A stretch of DNA of 64,000 nucleotides from Mycobacterium sp. URHB0044 (GCF_000620625.1 NZ_JIAW01000008.1:62001-126000), one strand, 5' to 3'; numbered from the stretch's first letter, positions 8,052 to 16,865 are shown. The notes: a model not told the origin generated them from the sequence alone. A program made the numbers and translations.

Positions 8052-9442
8052 TGTTGACGACGGTCCAAATCTAGGCCAGGGGCGACGGGGTGGTTTCTAG
8101 GCGCGGTCGCAACACTTCTCTAGGTTCTGGAGGTTGTGTTGACATCATCGCGTCGTGTGAAGAAGGGGCCGGGTCGCCGGCCGCAGTCGGCCAAACGCCA
8201 GCGGTTCATGGAGCTGCGGGCCCGGGGGTGGAGTATCCGAGCCGCGGCCCGCGAGGTCGGTGTGTCGCGCTCTTCAGGGGCGAACTGGGCGCGTGGGCAC
8301 AAGGTCTACCGCAACGGTGTGGTGGTTGGGTTCGTCGCGCCCTTGGATCGGCTGGTAGTGCGTCAGATCAGCTCGCGCTACCTATCGCAGGACGAGCGCA
8401 TCGAGATCGCCGATCTGCGTCAGTCCGGGCTGAGCCTTCGGGCGATCGCCATTCGGCTCAAACGGGCGCCGTCGACGATCTCACGGGAGCTGCGGCGCAA
8501 CGCTGTCGCCGGTCGCGGATATCGCCCGTTCGACGCTCATCGTCGAGCCACCGTCCGGCGGGCACGTCAACACCGCCGCCGAGTCGACACCAATGGTCAG
8601 CTCGGCGGCTTGGTCTCCGAGCTGCTTGGTCAGCGGTGGAGTCCGCAGCAGATCAGCCGCCATTTGCGTCTGCGCTTTCCCGATGATTCATCAATGCGGT
8701 TGTGTCATGAGAGTATCTATCAGGCTGTGTATCAACCGAATTCGCGTTTCCTGCGGCCCTCGCGACTGGCGCCGCACCGACGTTCGCCGCTGCGCACCGG
8801 TCGTGATCACCGCCGAGCCCACCAGCGCCGGCAGTCACGGCGGCCGCGCTTTCAGCAGCCGATGCTCACCATCCACGATCGGCCCTTCCTACCAATCGAC
8901 CGGTCGCAAGCCGGGCATTGGGAGGGAGATCTCATCATCGGCGACAACCACCTCTCGGCGATCGGCACCCTGGTCGAGCGCCAGACCAGGATGCTGCGGC
9001 TGGTGCATCTGCCCCGCGCTGATTCCGACTCGCTGCACGCCGCACTGGTGGCGCGGATGCAGGATCTGCCGCCGGCGCTGATCCGGTCGATCACCTGGGA
9101 TCAGGGCACCGAGATGGCGCGCCATCTCGCCACCACCGACAAGCTCGGCGCGCCCGTCTACTTTCTGCGACTCCCGATCGCCGTGGCAGCGCGGCAGCAA
9201 CGAGAACACCAACGGACTGCTTCGTGACTACTTCCCCAAGGGCGTCACCCTCATCAACCACCCACCGGCGCATCTGTTGGCCGTCGAACACGAACTCAAC
9301 CACCGTCCACGCATGGTCCTCAAAGACCGTTGTCCCGCCGACCTATTCGTCGCCCTGTTAGCGTCAAGCGGTCCGTCAGTGTTGCGATGTTGACTAGAAC
9401 TCGCCCCGTCGCGACTGGCCTGGTTTTCAACCGTCGTCAACA
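8052..9442 (+). mobile_element. IS30-family-type insertion sequence inside tniQ
   Basis: The element is 1391 bp. Its ends are TGTTGACGACGG (8052-8063) and the exact inverse CCGTCGTCAACA (9431-9442). Beyond these 12 bp the inverted similarity continues imperfectly for about 65 bp on each side, including TTCTAG and TCGCAACACT (8095-8116 and 9378-9399). It is flanked by 5-bp CGCGT repeats. It carries one IS30-type transposase gene, frameshifted near 9163. Both length and target duplication are a little larger than usual for IS30, where 2-4 bp is common. It interrupts tniQ cleanly. Confidence 0.88.
8136..9393 (+). pseudogene. IS30-type DDE transposase, frameshifted
   Basis: The start at GTG 8136 (or TTG 8139) is preceded by GGAGG. 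The N-terminal helix-turn-helix region includes LRAIAIRLKRAPSTISREL, the conserved IS30 block. The DDE core shows HWEGDLIIG (first Asp), AIGTLVERQTRM and ITWDQGTEMA (second Asp). After VYF at 9159-9164 the frame breaks. The expected continuation CDSRSPWQRGSNENTNGLL, with the catalytic Glu, is read in the next frame and runs to TGA 9391-9393. One T too many in TTT at 9162-9164 explains this. The copy is probably inactive unless the shift is a sequencing error or programmed slippage. Confidence 0.85.
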
Positions 9443-9447
9443 CGCGT
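9443..9447. repeat. target-site duplication, right copy (CGCGT)
   Basis: This is the second copy of CGCGT, immediately outside the right inverted repeat CCGTCGTCAACA. It matches 8047-8051. Confidence 0.85.
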
Positions 9448-9794
9448 ATGCACGCGGGACAGAACCGCGACCACGACAACGGTCCGAAGGGAAAGTCGGG
9501 ATCAAGGACGTGCGCTTCCGGATCCAGACTTAGCGCGAGGCCATCGTAACGACTGAGCGTCATCGACTTCAGGGAACTCGTTGGCAGCCCTGTTGCCGCA
9601 GCTAGTGCGAGGGCCTGATTTGATGACAGCCAACTCCTCCAAGATGGCCTCACGGTGGTCGGCAATCCCCCAGCTGCGGCGAGCGCCCCCATGGTCAGGT
9701 CCATGGCGAGCGCGGTCGCCTCCAACCAAGAGTCGATTGACTCGCCTTCGAGTGGCTTCACCTGCAGCGGCAACCGCCGGCGTTCGACTCTCAT
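9448..9794 (-). pseudogene. tniQ: tniQ, N-terminal part (split by the IS30-type element)
   Basis: The reading starts at about 9794 on the minus strand and encodes LPLQVKPLEGESIDSWLEA, the N-terminal signature of TniQ (P-x-P-x-x-x-E-S-x-x-S-W). It then runs to WSRFCPACIR, the first zinc-type cysteine pair, before the insertion sequence cuts it. The C-terminal half is at 7185-8051. No tniA/tniB or tnsABC partner is visible nearby, so this is a relic and not a functioning transposon. Confidence 0.82.
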
Positions 9795-10077
9795 TTTCGG
9801 CAGCTACTTTGACAAGATTTTCGAGCCAACGCCGCTAACAGCGGCTTGACCTGCCCTTACGGCATGTGAAGTGTCAGGTCTGCTGACGCTGTTGTTTAAC
9901 AATCAGTGCACGCTTGTCAATAATCACTGCATAATCCCAGTTCACGGCAGCTTGCGAACGCTAGGCCGACGACAAGCGGCAGGCGAGTAGGTGCAAACCC
10001 TTCCGACGAGTCAAGCAATTGGGCCTTCTTCTCTTGCGCGCTGCAGCCAGTTTGCTGTTCGTCCGTGCCTTCAATCA
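9795..10077. other. no gene recognised
   Basis: This 283-bp gap lies between the tniQ start and the helicase remnant. It holds short A/T-richer stretches around 9890-9930 that could include the old tniQ promoter. I see no coding similarity in any frame. Confidence 0.4.
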
Positions 10078-11040
10078 TCAGCACACGGTTACCGTATGCC
10101 GGACGCCAGCACTGGCAAGGATCGACTCCAACGCGTCCCGTCGAGATGCAGGAACAACAGTCACGAGCTCTTTCATCGCGCGACTGACTCCCACATAGAG
10201 CACTCTGCGCTGCTCGGAGTTGATGCCGTCTCTCCAATCGTCCAGAACGTGCGTAGGTCCGGAGGCCCTTGACGGAAGCGCCATGATCACCGCTTCGAAC
10301 TCATCACCCTTGACCCCGTGCACGTGGCCCCAACGAAGTGAGTCCGGAGTCTCAGCAGGTGCTCCTGCAGTTCGACTTTCCCAGAAACTCGATACCTTTT
10401 CGGGAACTTTCAGTCGGGTGCCCAAACGCTAAGCAAGCTCAACCCGCGTGCGGCTAGCGAAGTCCTCGAGGATTGTGCGCACTTCCAACTTGCATGAATC
10501 AGGGTCACCCCAATCATTCGAAGACCGCAGAAGCTGGCTAACCACACCTCGAAGCTCCTCTGGCGTCACTTCGAGATGCTCGAGTTGGTCGGCCCTTCCT
10601 TCCACCTGCAGATCGTCGGGCCATGAGAATTGGTTGAGCACGTGCGCCTCAACGCGGCGAATCGCACGCATCCTGCCCGTAGGGTCTGTGCCGGAACGTA
10701 AGTCAGCCAACGCGACCAACAGTGTCTCCATTTGGGAACTGCCATGGGGCGGTTCTTTACCTGTGCGCAGAAGTGCGCGGGCGTCCGACCTTCGGTGAGC
10801 GATGACGCGAGTTCTCATGACTGAGACTCCTGCTTGGCGGATGATCTTGTACGCAGCTTCTCCTGCGCGAACACCCGATCCGACTACGACATGGATGGTG
10901 TCAGATCCGCCAGGATGCTCGGAGTGGGGCTTCACTTCACCGATTCCGACTGCGCGCAGGCTGTTTACCAGAGAACAGATGACAGGGATTGATCGGTAGC
11001 AAGTTGTAAGAGTTGCTCGTTCTTCTGCGTGCCAACACAA
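10078..11040 (-). pseudogene. UvrD/Rep-type helicase C-terminal remnant with in-frame stop
   Basis: The minus-strand frame carries the C-terminal half of a superfamily 1 DNA helicase: LTTCYRSIPVICSLVNSLR (motif IV region), HVHGVKGDEFEAV (motif V) and RVLYVGVSRAMKELV (motif VI). A TAG at 10429-10431 interrupts the frame. The next codons (RLGTRLKVPEKVSSFW) continue in the same frame, so this is a nonsense mutation and not a frameshift. The ATPase N-terminal half (Walker A/B) is missing beyond about 11060, where a different gene begins on the other strand. Such helicases accompany OLD-type nucleases in some defence systems, but nothing here supports that. Confidence 0.75.
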
Positions 11041-11101
11041 TCTGGCCCCTGCTTCAGCACTTTCTCGACGGCTAGTGCACGTGACGGTCGGTCAGAACAC
11101 C

Positions 11102-11470
11102 ATGGACGCGGCGACGTGGGTGCATGAGCACTATGCGACCGGCACTGATGCACTTAGCGTGGAAGGTTTCGTGCGCGACTTGGCCGATGACGTGCAAATG
11201 GTCAGCCCCGCAGGCGAACTACGCGGACTTCCCGCCGTAGGCGACAGCGCGCGGACAGTCTTCTCCACGCTGAGTGCACTACACCACGAAATCCGTACCG
11301 TCACAACGCCATCACCCAACACGATAGTCGTCGACGCAACCGTCACCTATTGGTTCGTATCAGGTGAGCAGACGTCGCTTCCCGCGGTGACGACGTTTCA
11401 GATGCGGGACGGGCAGGTCGCACATATTCACTTGGAAATGGACATAGCCGCCCCACGGCGGGCCACTTAA
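11102..11470 (+). CDS. SnoaL/NTF2-like protein
   Basis: The 122-aa protein has the cone-shaped NTF2-like fold pattern: an N-terminal helix (VHEHYATGTDAL), a helical segment with FVRDLADDVQMVSPAGELRG and then four strands ending in GQVAHIHLEMDIA. It resembles SnoaL-type polyketide cyclases, ketosteroid isomerases and uncharacterised mycobacterial relatives. Catalytic residues cannot be assigned with certainty. The ATG at 11102 fits the fold start. A GTG at 11075 would add nine residues. It stands alone next to the helicase relic. Confidence 0.7.
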   Translation: MDAATWVHEHYATGTDALSVEGFVRDLADDVQMVSPAGELRGLPAVGDSARTVFSTLSALHHEIRTVTTPSPNTIVVDATVTYWFVSGEQTSLPAVTTFQMRDGQVAHIHLEMDIAAPRRAT

Positions 11471-11916
11471 ACAGGACATGTCACGCGCATGAGCGCTGTT
11501 TGAATCTGCTGACGGCATGCAGGCAGGCTACGTCTTCGGATCAGACGGTAGACGGCCGTGGAGGCAGTGCGTTCGCTAGATGGCGGCAGCGGCCTTACCT
11601 CCAGCTGGAAACTGCTTCCCGCGATTCCTTCGTCCAAGCTGCGCAGGATCGGCGTGAACGCACCGAGGAGGCAGTGGCAGAGGGGATGCCGAGAACGCGT
11701 GGCGGAGCGGATCACATGGGCGATGACGAGCAGTCTGAAATATGTTGAACTTTGACGTATCTCGACCACCTCGAGGCCAGGCGCTGGCGCGCGGGTCGGA
11801 AGTCTCCGTGGCGAAGCTCCGTCTGCCCGAGGTCAAGCATGGCCTGGTCCTGGGTGCGGACGGCACGTAACGGCTGCGGAATTGCGCATTACACGCCAGC
11901 ACGGTTCAGCATGCGG
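11471..11916. other. 446-bp stretch without a recognisable gene
   Basis: Short open frames exist on both strands (for example 11500-11748 plus and 11576-11902 minus). None shows a known motif, a convincing ribosome site or sustained GC-rich third positions. It may be decayed coding sequence downstream of leuD. Confidence 0.4.
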
Positions 11917-12504
11917 TCACGTGATTCTGGGCAGATACGAAGGGCGAGTCGATTCATAACGTGCGATCAGACTCGCGTCCGACAGCGTCAAGTCGATGTC
12001 GTCCAGTCCGCGCAGGAGTCGCATCTGGTCGAAATCGCTGATGTCGAAAGCGATGCGCATACCGTCGTAGCGGACTTCTCGGGCCGGAAGGTCAACTTCG
12101 AGTTGAAGGTGTGGCGTTTGCTCGACTCGGTCTTGCAAACGACCGGTGGTGTCGTGATCCAAGACGATGGCAAGTAGGCCGTTCTTGAGCGAGTTGGCCC
12201 TGAAGATGTCGCCGAATCGAGGAGAGATGACAACGCGGAAGCCGGCCTCCCAAAGCGCCCACACCGCATGTTCTCGAGATGACCCGGTGCCGAAGTCGTT
12301 GCCAGCGACCAGTATTGATGCACCTTGGTACTGCGGAAGGTTCAACGGGAACTGCGCGTCTTCTCTCCAGGTCGCAAAGAGCCCATCACTGAATCCATAA
12401 CGGCTGGTGCGCTTGAGGTACTCGCCCGGGATGATCTGGTCGGTATCGACGTTGGACTGCCGCAGGGGCACCGCCGTGCCGGTGTGGATCTCGAATGCCT
12501 CCAT
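11917..12504 (-). CDS. leuD: isopropylmalate isomerase small subunit paralog (LeuD-like)
   Basis: The 195-aa swivel-domain subunit of the aconitase superfamily has the signatures NVDTDQIIPGEYLKR and GNDFGTGSSREHA, which form the substrate-binding face completed by LeuC. The length equals bacterial LeuD. The start at 12504 is preceded by a near-perfect AGGAGG. It lies 10 bp downstream of the leuC-like gene, the same order as the biosynthetic leuCD pair. Known LeuCD interconverts 2- and 3-isopropylmalate. The operator at 14090 and the catabolic surroundings suggest that this copy works on a related alkyl-malate in degradation. Plain leucine synthesis cannot be excluded from sequence alone. Confidence 0.88.
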   Translation of the reverse strand: MEAFEIHTGTAVPLRQSNVDTDQIIPGEYLKRTSRYGFSDGLFATWREDAQFPLNLPQYQGASILVAGNDFGTGSSREHAVWALWEAGFRVVISPRFGDIFRANSLKNGLLAIVLDHDTTGRLQDRVEQTPHLQLEVDLPAREVRYDGMRIAFDISDFDQMRLLRGLDDIDLTLSDASLIARYESTRPSYLPRIT

Positions 12505-12514
12505 GAGAAACCTC

Positions 12515-13942
12515 CTAAAGGTCGGATGGTGCGGTGATACGCCCGACGACCGCAGAGGCCGCGGCTACGGCGGGCGACACCAGGTGGGTGCGCACACCGG
12601 CGCCTTGGCGGCCTTCGAAGTTTCGATTGGATGTAGACGCCGAGCGCTGGCCTGGCGCAAGACGATCGGGATTCATTGACAGGCACATCGAACAGCCTGC
12701 ATGGCGCCACTCAGCACCTGCTGCCCGAAATACATCGGCGATACCCTCTTGTTCAGCCATCAGCCGCACCCCCGCAGATCCGGGCACCACGACCATCCTC
12801 ACTGTCGGGGCGACGTGACGGCCTCGCAGCACAGCTGCTGCAGCGCGGAGGTCTTCCAGTCGTCCATTCGTGCAGGATCCGACGAATACGGTGTCGATCG
12901 GCACATCCCGCATCGGAGTTCCCGGTTCCAGGTCCATGTACCGCAGCGCTCGCTCGGCGGCGATCCGCGCCTCCGGATCGGCGAAATCGGATGGATCGGG
13001 AACGGCGGCGTCGATCGGCACACCCTGTGCGGGATTGGTACCCCAAGTGACGAAAGGTCTCATGCGTTCAGCACGGATGGCCACATCTTTGTCAAACCGC
13101 GCACCGGGATCAGATCGGAGCGCGCTCCACGATTCGACGGCTTCATCCCATTCTGAACCAGTTGGTGCAAAACGCCGCCCACGCAGGTAGTTGAAAGTCG
13201 TCTCGTCCGGCTGCATCAAGCCTGCGCGGGCGCCGGCTTCGATGGACATATTGCACACCGTCATCCGGGACTCCATCGTCATCTGGTCAACGGCAGGCCC
13301 CCGGTACTCAATGATGTGACCCTGTCCGCCGGCTGTGCCGATAGTGGCGATGATGTTGAGCACCACATCCTTGGCTGTCACGTCCGCGGGGGGCAAGCCC
13401 TCCAGCGTCACTGCCATCGTCTTGAAGGCCGGCACGGGCAGTGTTTGCGTTGCGAGTACGTGCTCGACCTCGCTCGTACCTATGCCGAATGCCAACGCAC
13501 CGAAGGCCCCGTGAGTACTGGTGTGGGAGTCTCCGCACACAACGAACATTCCTGGTTGCGTCAGGCCGAGTTGAGGGCCGATTACGTGAACGATGCCCTG
13601 ATCGTCGTGCCCCAGCGGGAACTGCCGGATACCGAACTCGCGGCAGTTGTCTCGCAGAGCGGCAACCTGGTTTGCCGAAACGGGGTCAGCGATAGGCCGT
13701 TCGATGTTCTCCGTCGGTGTGTTGTGGTCCTCCGTTGCAAGCGTCAGTTCGGGGCGCCGGACGGCCCGGCCAGCATTCCTGAGGCCCTCGAAGGCTTGTG
13801 GACTGCTCACCTCGTGCACGAGATGCATGTCGACGTAAAGCAGATCCGGTGCCGCCGCTGTACGGCGCACCACCTTCGTGTTCCAGATCTTTTCGATGAG
13901 CGTCGATGCCAACGCGCGTCCTCTCAGAGATTGAGATTTCAT
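12515..13942 (-). CDS. leuC: isopropylmalate isomerase large subunit paralog (LeuC-like)
   Basis: The 475-aa protein is the [4Fe-4S] catalytic subunit of the LeuC branch. Family blocks seen are LYVDMHLVHEVSSPQAFEGL, CGDSHTSTHGAFGALAFGIG and IEYRGPAVDQMTMESRMT. The cluster ligands lie in VGSCTNGR and in CSMC. The close resemblance to actinobacterial LeuC argues that it is an ortholog-like enzyme and not a homoaconitase. ATG 13942 matches the usual N-terminus (LIEKIWNTKVV). The in-frame start at 13984 would add 14 unlikely residues. A perfect copy of the 13-bp palindrome lies at 14090-14102, about 150 bp upstream and oriented as a promoter for this gene. Confidence 0.9.
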   Translation of the reverse strand: MKSQSLRGRALASTLIEKIWNTKVVRRTAAAPDLLYVDMHLVHEVSSPQAFEGLRNAGRAVRRPELTLATEDHNTPTENIERPIADPVSANQVAALRDNCREFGIRQFPLGHDDQGIVHVIGPQLGLTQPGMFVVCGDSHTSTHGAFGALAFGIGTSEVEHVLATQTLPVPAFKTMAVTLEGLPPADVTAKDVVLNIIATIGTAGGQGHIIEYRGPAVDQMTMESRMTVCNMSIEAGARAGLMQPDETTFNYLRGRRFAPTGSEWDEAVESWSALRSDPGARFDKDVAIRAERMRPFVTWGTNPAQGVPIDAAVPDPSDFADPEARIAAERALRYMDLEPGTPMRDVPIDTVFVGSCTNGRLEDLRAAAAVLRGRHVAPTVRMVVVPGSAGVRLMAEQEGIADVFRAAGAEWRHAGCSMCLSMNPDRLAPGQRSASTSNRNFEGRQGAGVRTHLVSPAVAAASAVVGRITAPSDL

Positions 13943-14089
13943 GCTCGTAATGCACGAAATGCGTAGTTGCCCGGTCGGCCCCAAACCCTAGGCAGCCCGT
14001 TGGGCGATGTCGTGAGCTAATCGCTTGCGGGTAGGGGCTCGGCTTCGAACGCTTCTGACATCTGCCCTCCGGCGATTCGATGCGAGTCT

Positions 14090-14102
14090 GTATCCAGGAT
14101 AC
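14090..14102 (-). promoter_or_regulatory. GTATCCAGGATAC operator, upstream of leuC-like gene (perfect)
   Basis: This is a perfect palindrome around a central A. Read toward leuC it gives GTATCCTGGATAC, which contains TATCCT as a possible -10. The predicted transcript would start near 14089, about 147 nt before the leuC start codon. Confidence 0.85.
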
Positions 14103-14122
14103 TCCACTGCTCGGCTGGAGTG

Positions 14123-15028
14123 TCAACCGGCCTTTGTGGTTTCGGCCAAAGCCTCGGCTAGCAGCCGCCACTCGTCCCACGGCACGACGCCACGTTCGGG
14201 CATGACCACCTGGATGCAGACGTGGTCGGCGCCGGCGGCCCAGTGCTCCTCGACACGTCGCGTCGCCGCGTCGACGTCGCCGATCGCGAAGAGGCCGTTG
14301 ATAAGCCGAGTGCTACCGCCTTCGAGAAGATCCTGTTCGCGGTAGCCGCTTCGGAGGAGGTTGCGGGTGTAATTGGGGATCTCGAGATAGTGGGCAATAT
14401 GACGTCGTGCCGTCTCGAGTGCCCGGTCGCGGTCGGAGTCGATGATCACCTTCACCTCCGGAGCGAGCAGCCGGTCCGGCCCAAGTGCGCGACGGGCCAC
14501 CGCCGTGTGCGAGGCACTGACCATATAGGTGTGCGCTCCTACAGCCCGATCTCTCGACAGATCGAGCATCCGCGGCCCGAGCGCGCCGAGAACCCGATCC
14601 GCTTCGAGCACTGGCGGATTGGCGCTCTCGAGTTCGTCCAGATAGCCCTGCATGGCCGCCATCGGTTGGTACTTCTGACCCATTGCGGTCACCCGGTGCG
14701 GGTGACTGGCTCCAAGGCCGAGCAAAAATCGATTGGGCGCCGTCGAGCGGACTGTGTTCACCCAGGCCGCGGTCTCCCTCGCCTGGTGCATGGAGATGTT
14801 CAGCACCCCGGTCGCGACGACGAGGCGGGACGTGGCGGCCAGCGCAATACCGACGTCGTCGAACAAAGCCCCGCCTGCCGCGCCGGGAGCCCACGCGGCG
14901 CTGAAACCGAGGTTCTCGATGCCGGCAGCGACATCGCGGATCTTGCCCTGATCACGGCTACGCAGCTGTGCCGCCCAAATGCCCGTCGTGCCCGATGCCG
15001 CAGAGCGCAGGGCTTGCGCAGCACTCAT
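14123..15028 (-). CDS. LLM-class F420-dependent oxidoreductase
   Basis: The 301-aa luciferase-like TIM-barrel protein shows typical segments: SAAWAPGAAGG, ATSRLVVATGVLNISMHQARETAAWV and NRFLLGLGASHPHRVTAMG, the last being the glycine-rich loop that binds the F420 or FMN phosphate. The C-terminus has GDVDAATRRVEEHWAAGADHVCIQVV. Such mycobacterial enzymes use coenzyme F420 to reduce or oxidise carbonyl or hydroxyl groups of exogenous compounds. Its ATG overlaps the TGA of the upstream AMP ligase (ATGA), so it is the last gene of the 16852-14123 operon. The substrate is unknown. Confidence 0.85.
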   Translation of the reverse strand: MSAAQALRSAASGTTGIWAAQLRSRDQGKIRDVAAGIENLGFSAAWAPGAAGGALFDDVGIALAATSRLVVATGVLNISMHQARETAAWVNTVRSTAPNRFLLGLGASHPHRVTAMGQKYQPMAAMQGYLDELESANPPVLEADRVLGALGPRMLDLSRDRAVGAHTYMVSASHTAVARRALGPDRLLAPEVKVIIDSDRDRALETARRHIAHYLEIPNYTRNLLRSGYREQDLLEGGSTRLINGLFAIGDVDAATRRVEEHWAAGADHVCIQVVMPERGVVPWDEWRLLAEALAETTKAG

Positions 15029-16539
15029 GATTCCGCGCGAGCGGCAAGCTGCTCGCGCAACATCCGGCGCACCAACTTGCCATTGTCGTTGTACGGCAAC
15101 GCCTCGACGACTTGCACCGTGGACGGCGCCTTGCTCGAGCGCAACCTCACGCGCACCCACTCCTGCAACTCCGCCGGATCCGGTGTGCGCCCCGGAGCGG
15201 CCACCACGGCCGCCGCGATCCGCTCGCCCCAGTCGTCATCCGGCAGACCGATCACGCCTGCGTCGATGACGTCCGGGTGGCTGACAATGGCGTCCTCGAC
15301 CTCACCCGGCGAGATGTTCTCGCCGCCACGCACGATCACGTCGTCAAGGCGGCCCTCGATGAACACATAACCGTCGCTGTCGATTCGGGCGCCGTCCTTG
15401 GTGGGGAACCATCCGTCGTCGTTCCGTCCCGACTCCACGCCGACGTACTTGCCCGAAACCTGGTCACCGCGCACCCACAGTTCGCCGAGTTCGCCCTTGG
15501 GGACAGGCTGGCCCGCGGTGTCACGCACGGACAGTTCGACGGTGGGCAGGGCGCGGCCGACCGACCCGAGCCGGGCCCGCACGCCGGGATCGTTAGACGA
15601 GGCGGCTGCTCGGTGCTCATCAGGACCCAGCACGGTGATGGTGGAGCTCGTCTCGGTGAGCCCGTAGCCGTTGACGAAGCCGACGTGTGGCAGCTGCCGC
15701 ATCGCCTCCTCGAGAACAGGCAGTGGCATGCGGCCGCCGCCGTACGACAGATGTCTCAGACTAGGCAAACCACCTGCCGTGTCTTGGGCGAGCAGCGCGA
15801 CGATCCTCGCGACCATCGTGGGCACCACAGAAGCGTGGGTGACGCCGTGTTGACGAGCCGCTTTGATCCACCCCGCCGGATCGAACGCATCCAGCTGCAC
15901 GATCCGTCGCCCGCTGTAGAGCGTGCTCAGCAGGTTGGCGATCCCACCCACGTGGTAGGGCGGCAGGCTGATGAGCTGGGTGTCTCCTTCCTCGGCCGCC
16001 ATCAGCTCGACAGTGCCGAAGATGTAGGCAGCCAGATTCGCGTGCTCCAGGACAGCCACCTTGGGAGTGCCTGATGTCCCGCTGGTGAACAGCTGGACGG
16101 CCGGACGCTGCGGCGGCACTCCGGTAATGGCCGCCGGCTCAATCGTGTCGACTTCTGTCAGAAACTGGGTCCGGCCAACGATCTTTACTGCGCGTTCGGT
16201 GGCGAGATCTGTCAACCGCGGAAGCATGATGTCGTCGGCCACCACCACGGCCGAGCCGAGCCGGTGCACCGCGGCGAGCAGCTCGGTGTCCGTCCACCTG
16301 TAGTTGAGTGGGGTGAAGGACTGGTCTGCGAGTGCGGCACCGAAGAGCGCGACCGGGAACAGCGGTGAGTTCACGCCAATCATCACGACGTTCTGCCGTG
16401 GGTCGCGGTTGAGCCAGCCGGCGGCACGACGGGAGCTGTCCCAAAGCTGTTCATAGGTGATGCCGCCGTCGGCGTCGCCTAGCGCATACCGGCCACTCCC
16501 GGCCTCGGCCGCCATTTCGGCGATCATGGCGATGTTCAT
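15025..16539 (-). CDS. AMP-forming acyl-CoA ligase
   Basis: The 504-aa member of the ANL superfamily has all the adenylation motifs: LFTSGTSGTPKVAVLEH (P-loop), NGYGLTETSS, DGWFPTKDGARIDSDGYVFI (the Asp of the hinge region), GRLDDVIVRGGENISPGEVE and the final catalytic lysine in LPYNDNGKLVRR. It activates a carboxylic acid to the acyl-CoA by way of an acyl-AMP. ATG 16539 fits the normal N-terminus and lies 4 bp after the stop of the small upstream gene. A downstream LLM oxidoreductase overlaps its stop. As the only intact free-acid CoA ligase in the cluster, it is a candidate for the activation step. Confidence 0.92.
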   Translation of the reverse strand: MNIAMIAEMAAEAGSGRYALGDADGGITYEQLWDSSRRAAGWLNRDPRQNVVMIGVNSPLFPVALFGAALADQSFTPLNYRWTDTELLAAVHRLGSAVVVADDIMLPRLTDLATERAVKIVGRTQFLTEVDTIEPAAITGVPPQRPAVQLFTSGTSGTPKVAVLEHANLAAYIFGTVELMAAEEGDTQLISLPPYHVGGIANLLSTLYSGRRIVQLDAFDPAGWIKAARQHGVTHASVVPTMVARIVALLAQDTAGGLPSLRHLSYGGGRMPLPVLEEAMRQLPHVGFVNGYGLTETSSTITVLGPDEHRAAASSNDPGVRARLGSVGRALPTVELSVRDTAGQPVPKGELGELWVRGDQVSGKYVGVESGRNDDGWFPTKDGARIDSDGYVFIEGRLDDVIVRGGENISPGEVEDAIVSHPDVIDAGVIGLPDDDWGERIAAAVVAAPGRTPDPAELQEWVRVRLRSSKAPSTVQVVEALPYNDNGKLVRRMLREQLAARAES

Positions 16540-16543
16540 GCTG

Positions 16544-16852
16544 CTAGTCCGATGCAGGTAGCGGCTTGGTGGCTTTGACCGGCAGCGGGCTGTCATCGAG
16601 GAACAGGGCTGCCACACCAGCTTTGGTGCAGAGCAACTCGAGTCCGGAGTCCGCATCGGCGTATCGCTTGCCCAGAACGGTCGCGCCGGCGCGACCAGCT
16701 GCGATCTGCAGCCCGGGTGCGGGCTGAACGTCCATGGGCAGCAACGGATGGCCGCCGCAGGTGATAGCCACCGGCTTCGCGGGAGCACGTATGACCATCA
16801 CCTGCGTGTCGCCGACCGCGCTCCGCAGCCGCGCCCCTACCGTCCATTGCAT
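16544..16852 (-). CDS. 102-aa protein of unknown function, first gene of ligase operon
   Basis: The small protein begins MQWTVGARLRSAVGDTQVMV. It has a central AITCGGHPLLPMD segment and a C-terminal tail with GVAALFLDDSPLPVK. I do not recognise a family. A single Cys and a His lie together in CGGHPL, which might bind a metal, but that is only a guess. It has no signal peptide or membrane span. It is followed after 4 bp by the ligase, so it probably works with it. The ATG at 16852 directly abuts the 13-bp operator (16853-16865). The TATCCT element ends 6 nt before the ATG, which fits a leaderless transcript. Confidence 0.65.
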   Translation of the reverse strand: MQWTVGARLRSAVGDTQVMVIRAPAKPVAITCGGHPLLPMDVQPAPGLQIAAGRAGATVLGKRYADADSGLELLCTKAGVAALFLDDSPLPVKATKPLPASD

Positions 16853-16865
16853 GAATCCAGGATAC
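16853..16865 (-). promoter_or_regulatory. operator/-10 abutting the start codon at 16852
   Basis: Read on the minus strand this is GTATCCTGGATTC followed at once by ATG. TATCCT fits the TANNNT -10 consensus and is separated from the A of ATG by 6 nt, exactly the spacing for transcription starting at the initiation codon. It differs from the perfect palindrome at one position. Confidence 0.8.

Noticed and set aside
7185..9794. tniQ as part of a working Tn7-like or CRISPR-associated transposon
   Set aside because: tniQ is split and truncated. No tnsA/B/C, Cas genes, CRISPR repeats or paired Tn7-type ends are visible.
10078..11040. Helicase as part of an intact Gabija-type defence system
   Set aside because: The gene lacks its N-terminal half, has an internal stop and no OLD nuclease partner nearby.
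14222..15370. 382-codon plus-strand frame opposite the LLM/ligase genes
   Set aside because: Antisense to two genes with strong family motifs and tight ATGA coupling; no independent support.
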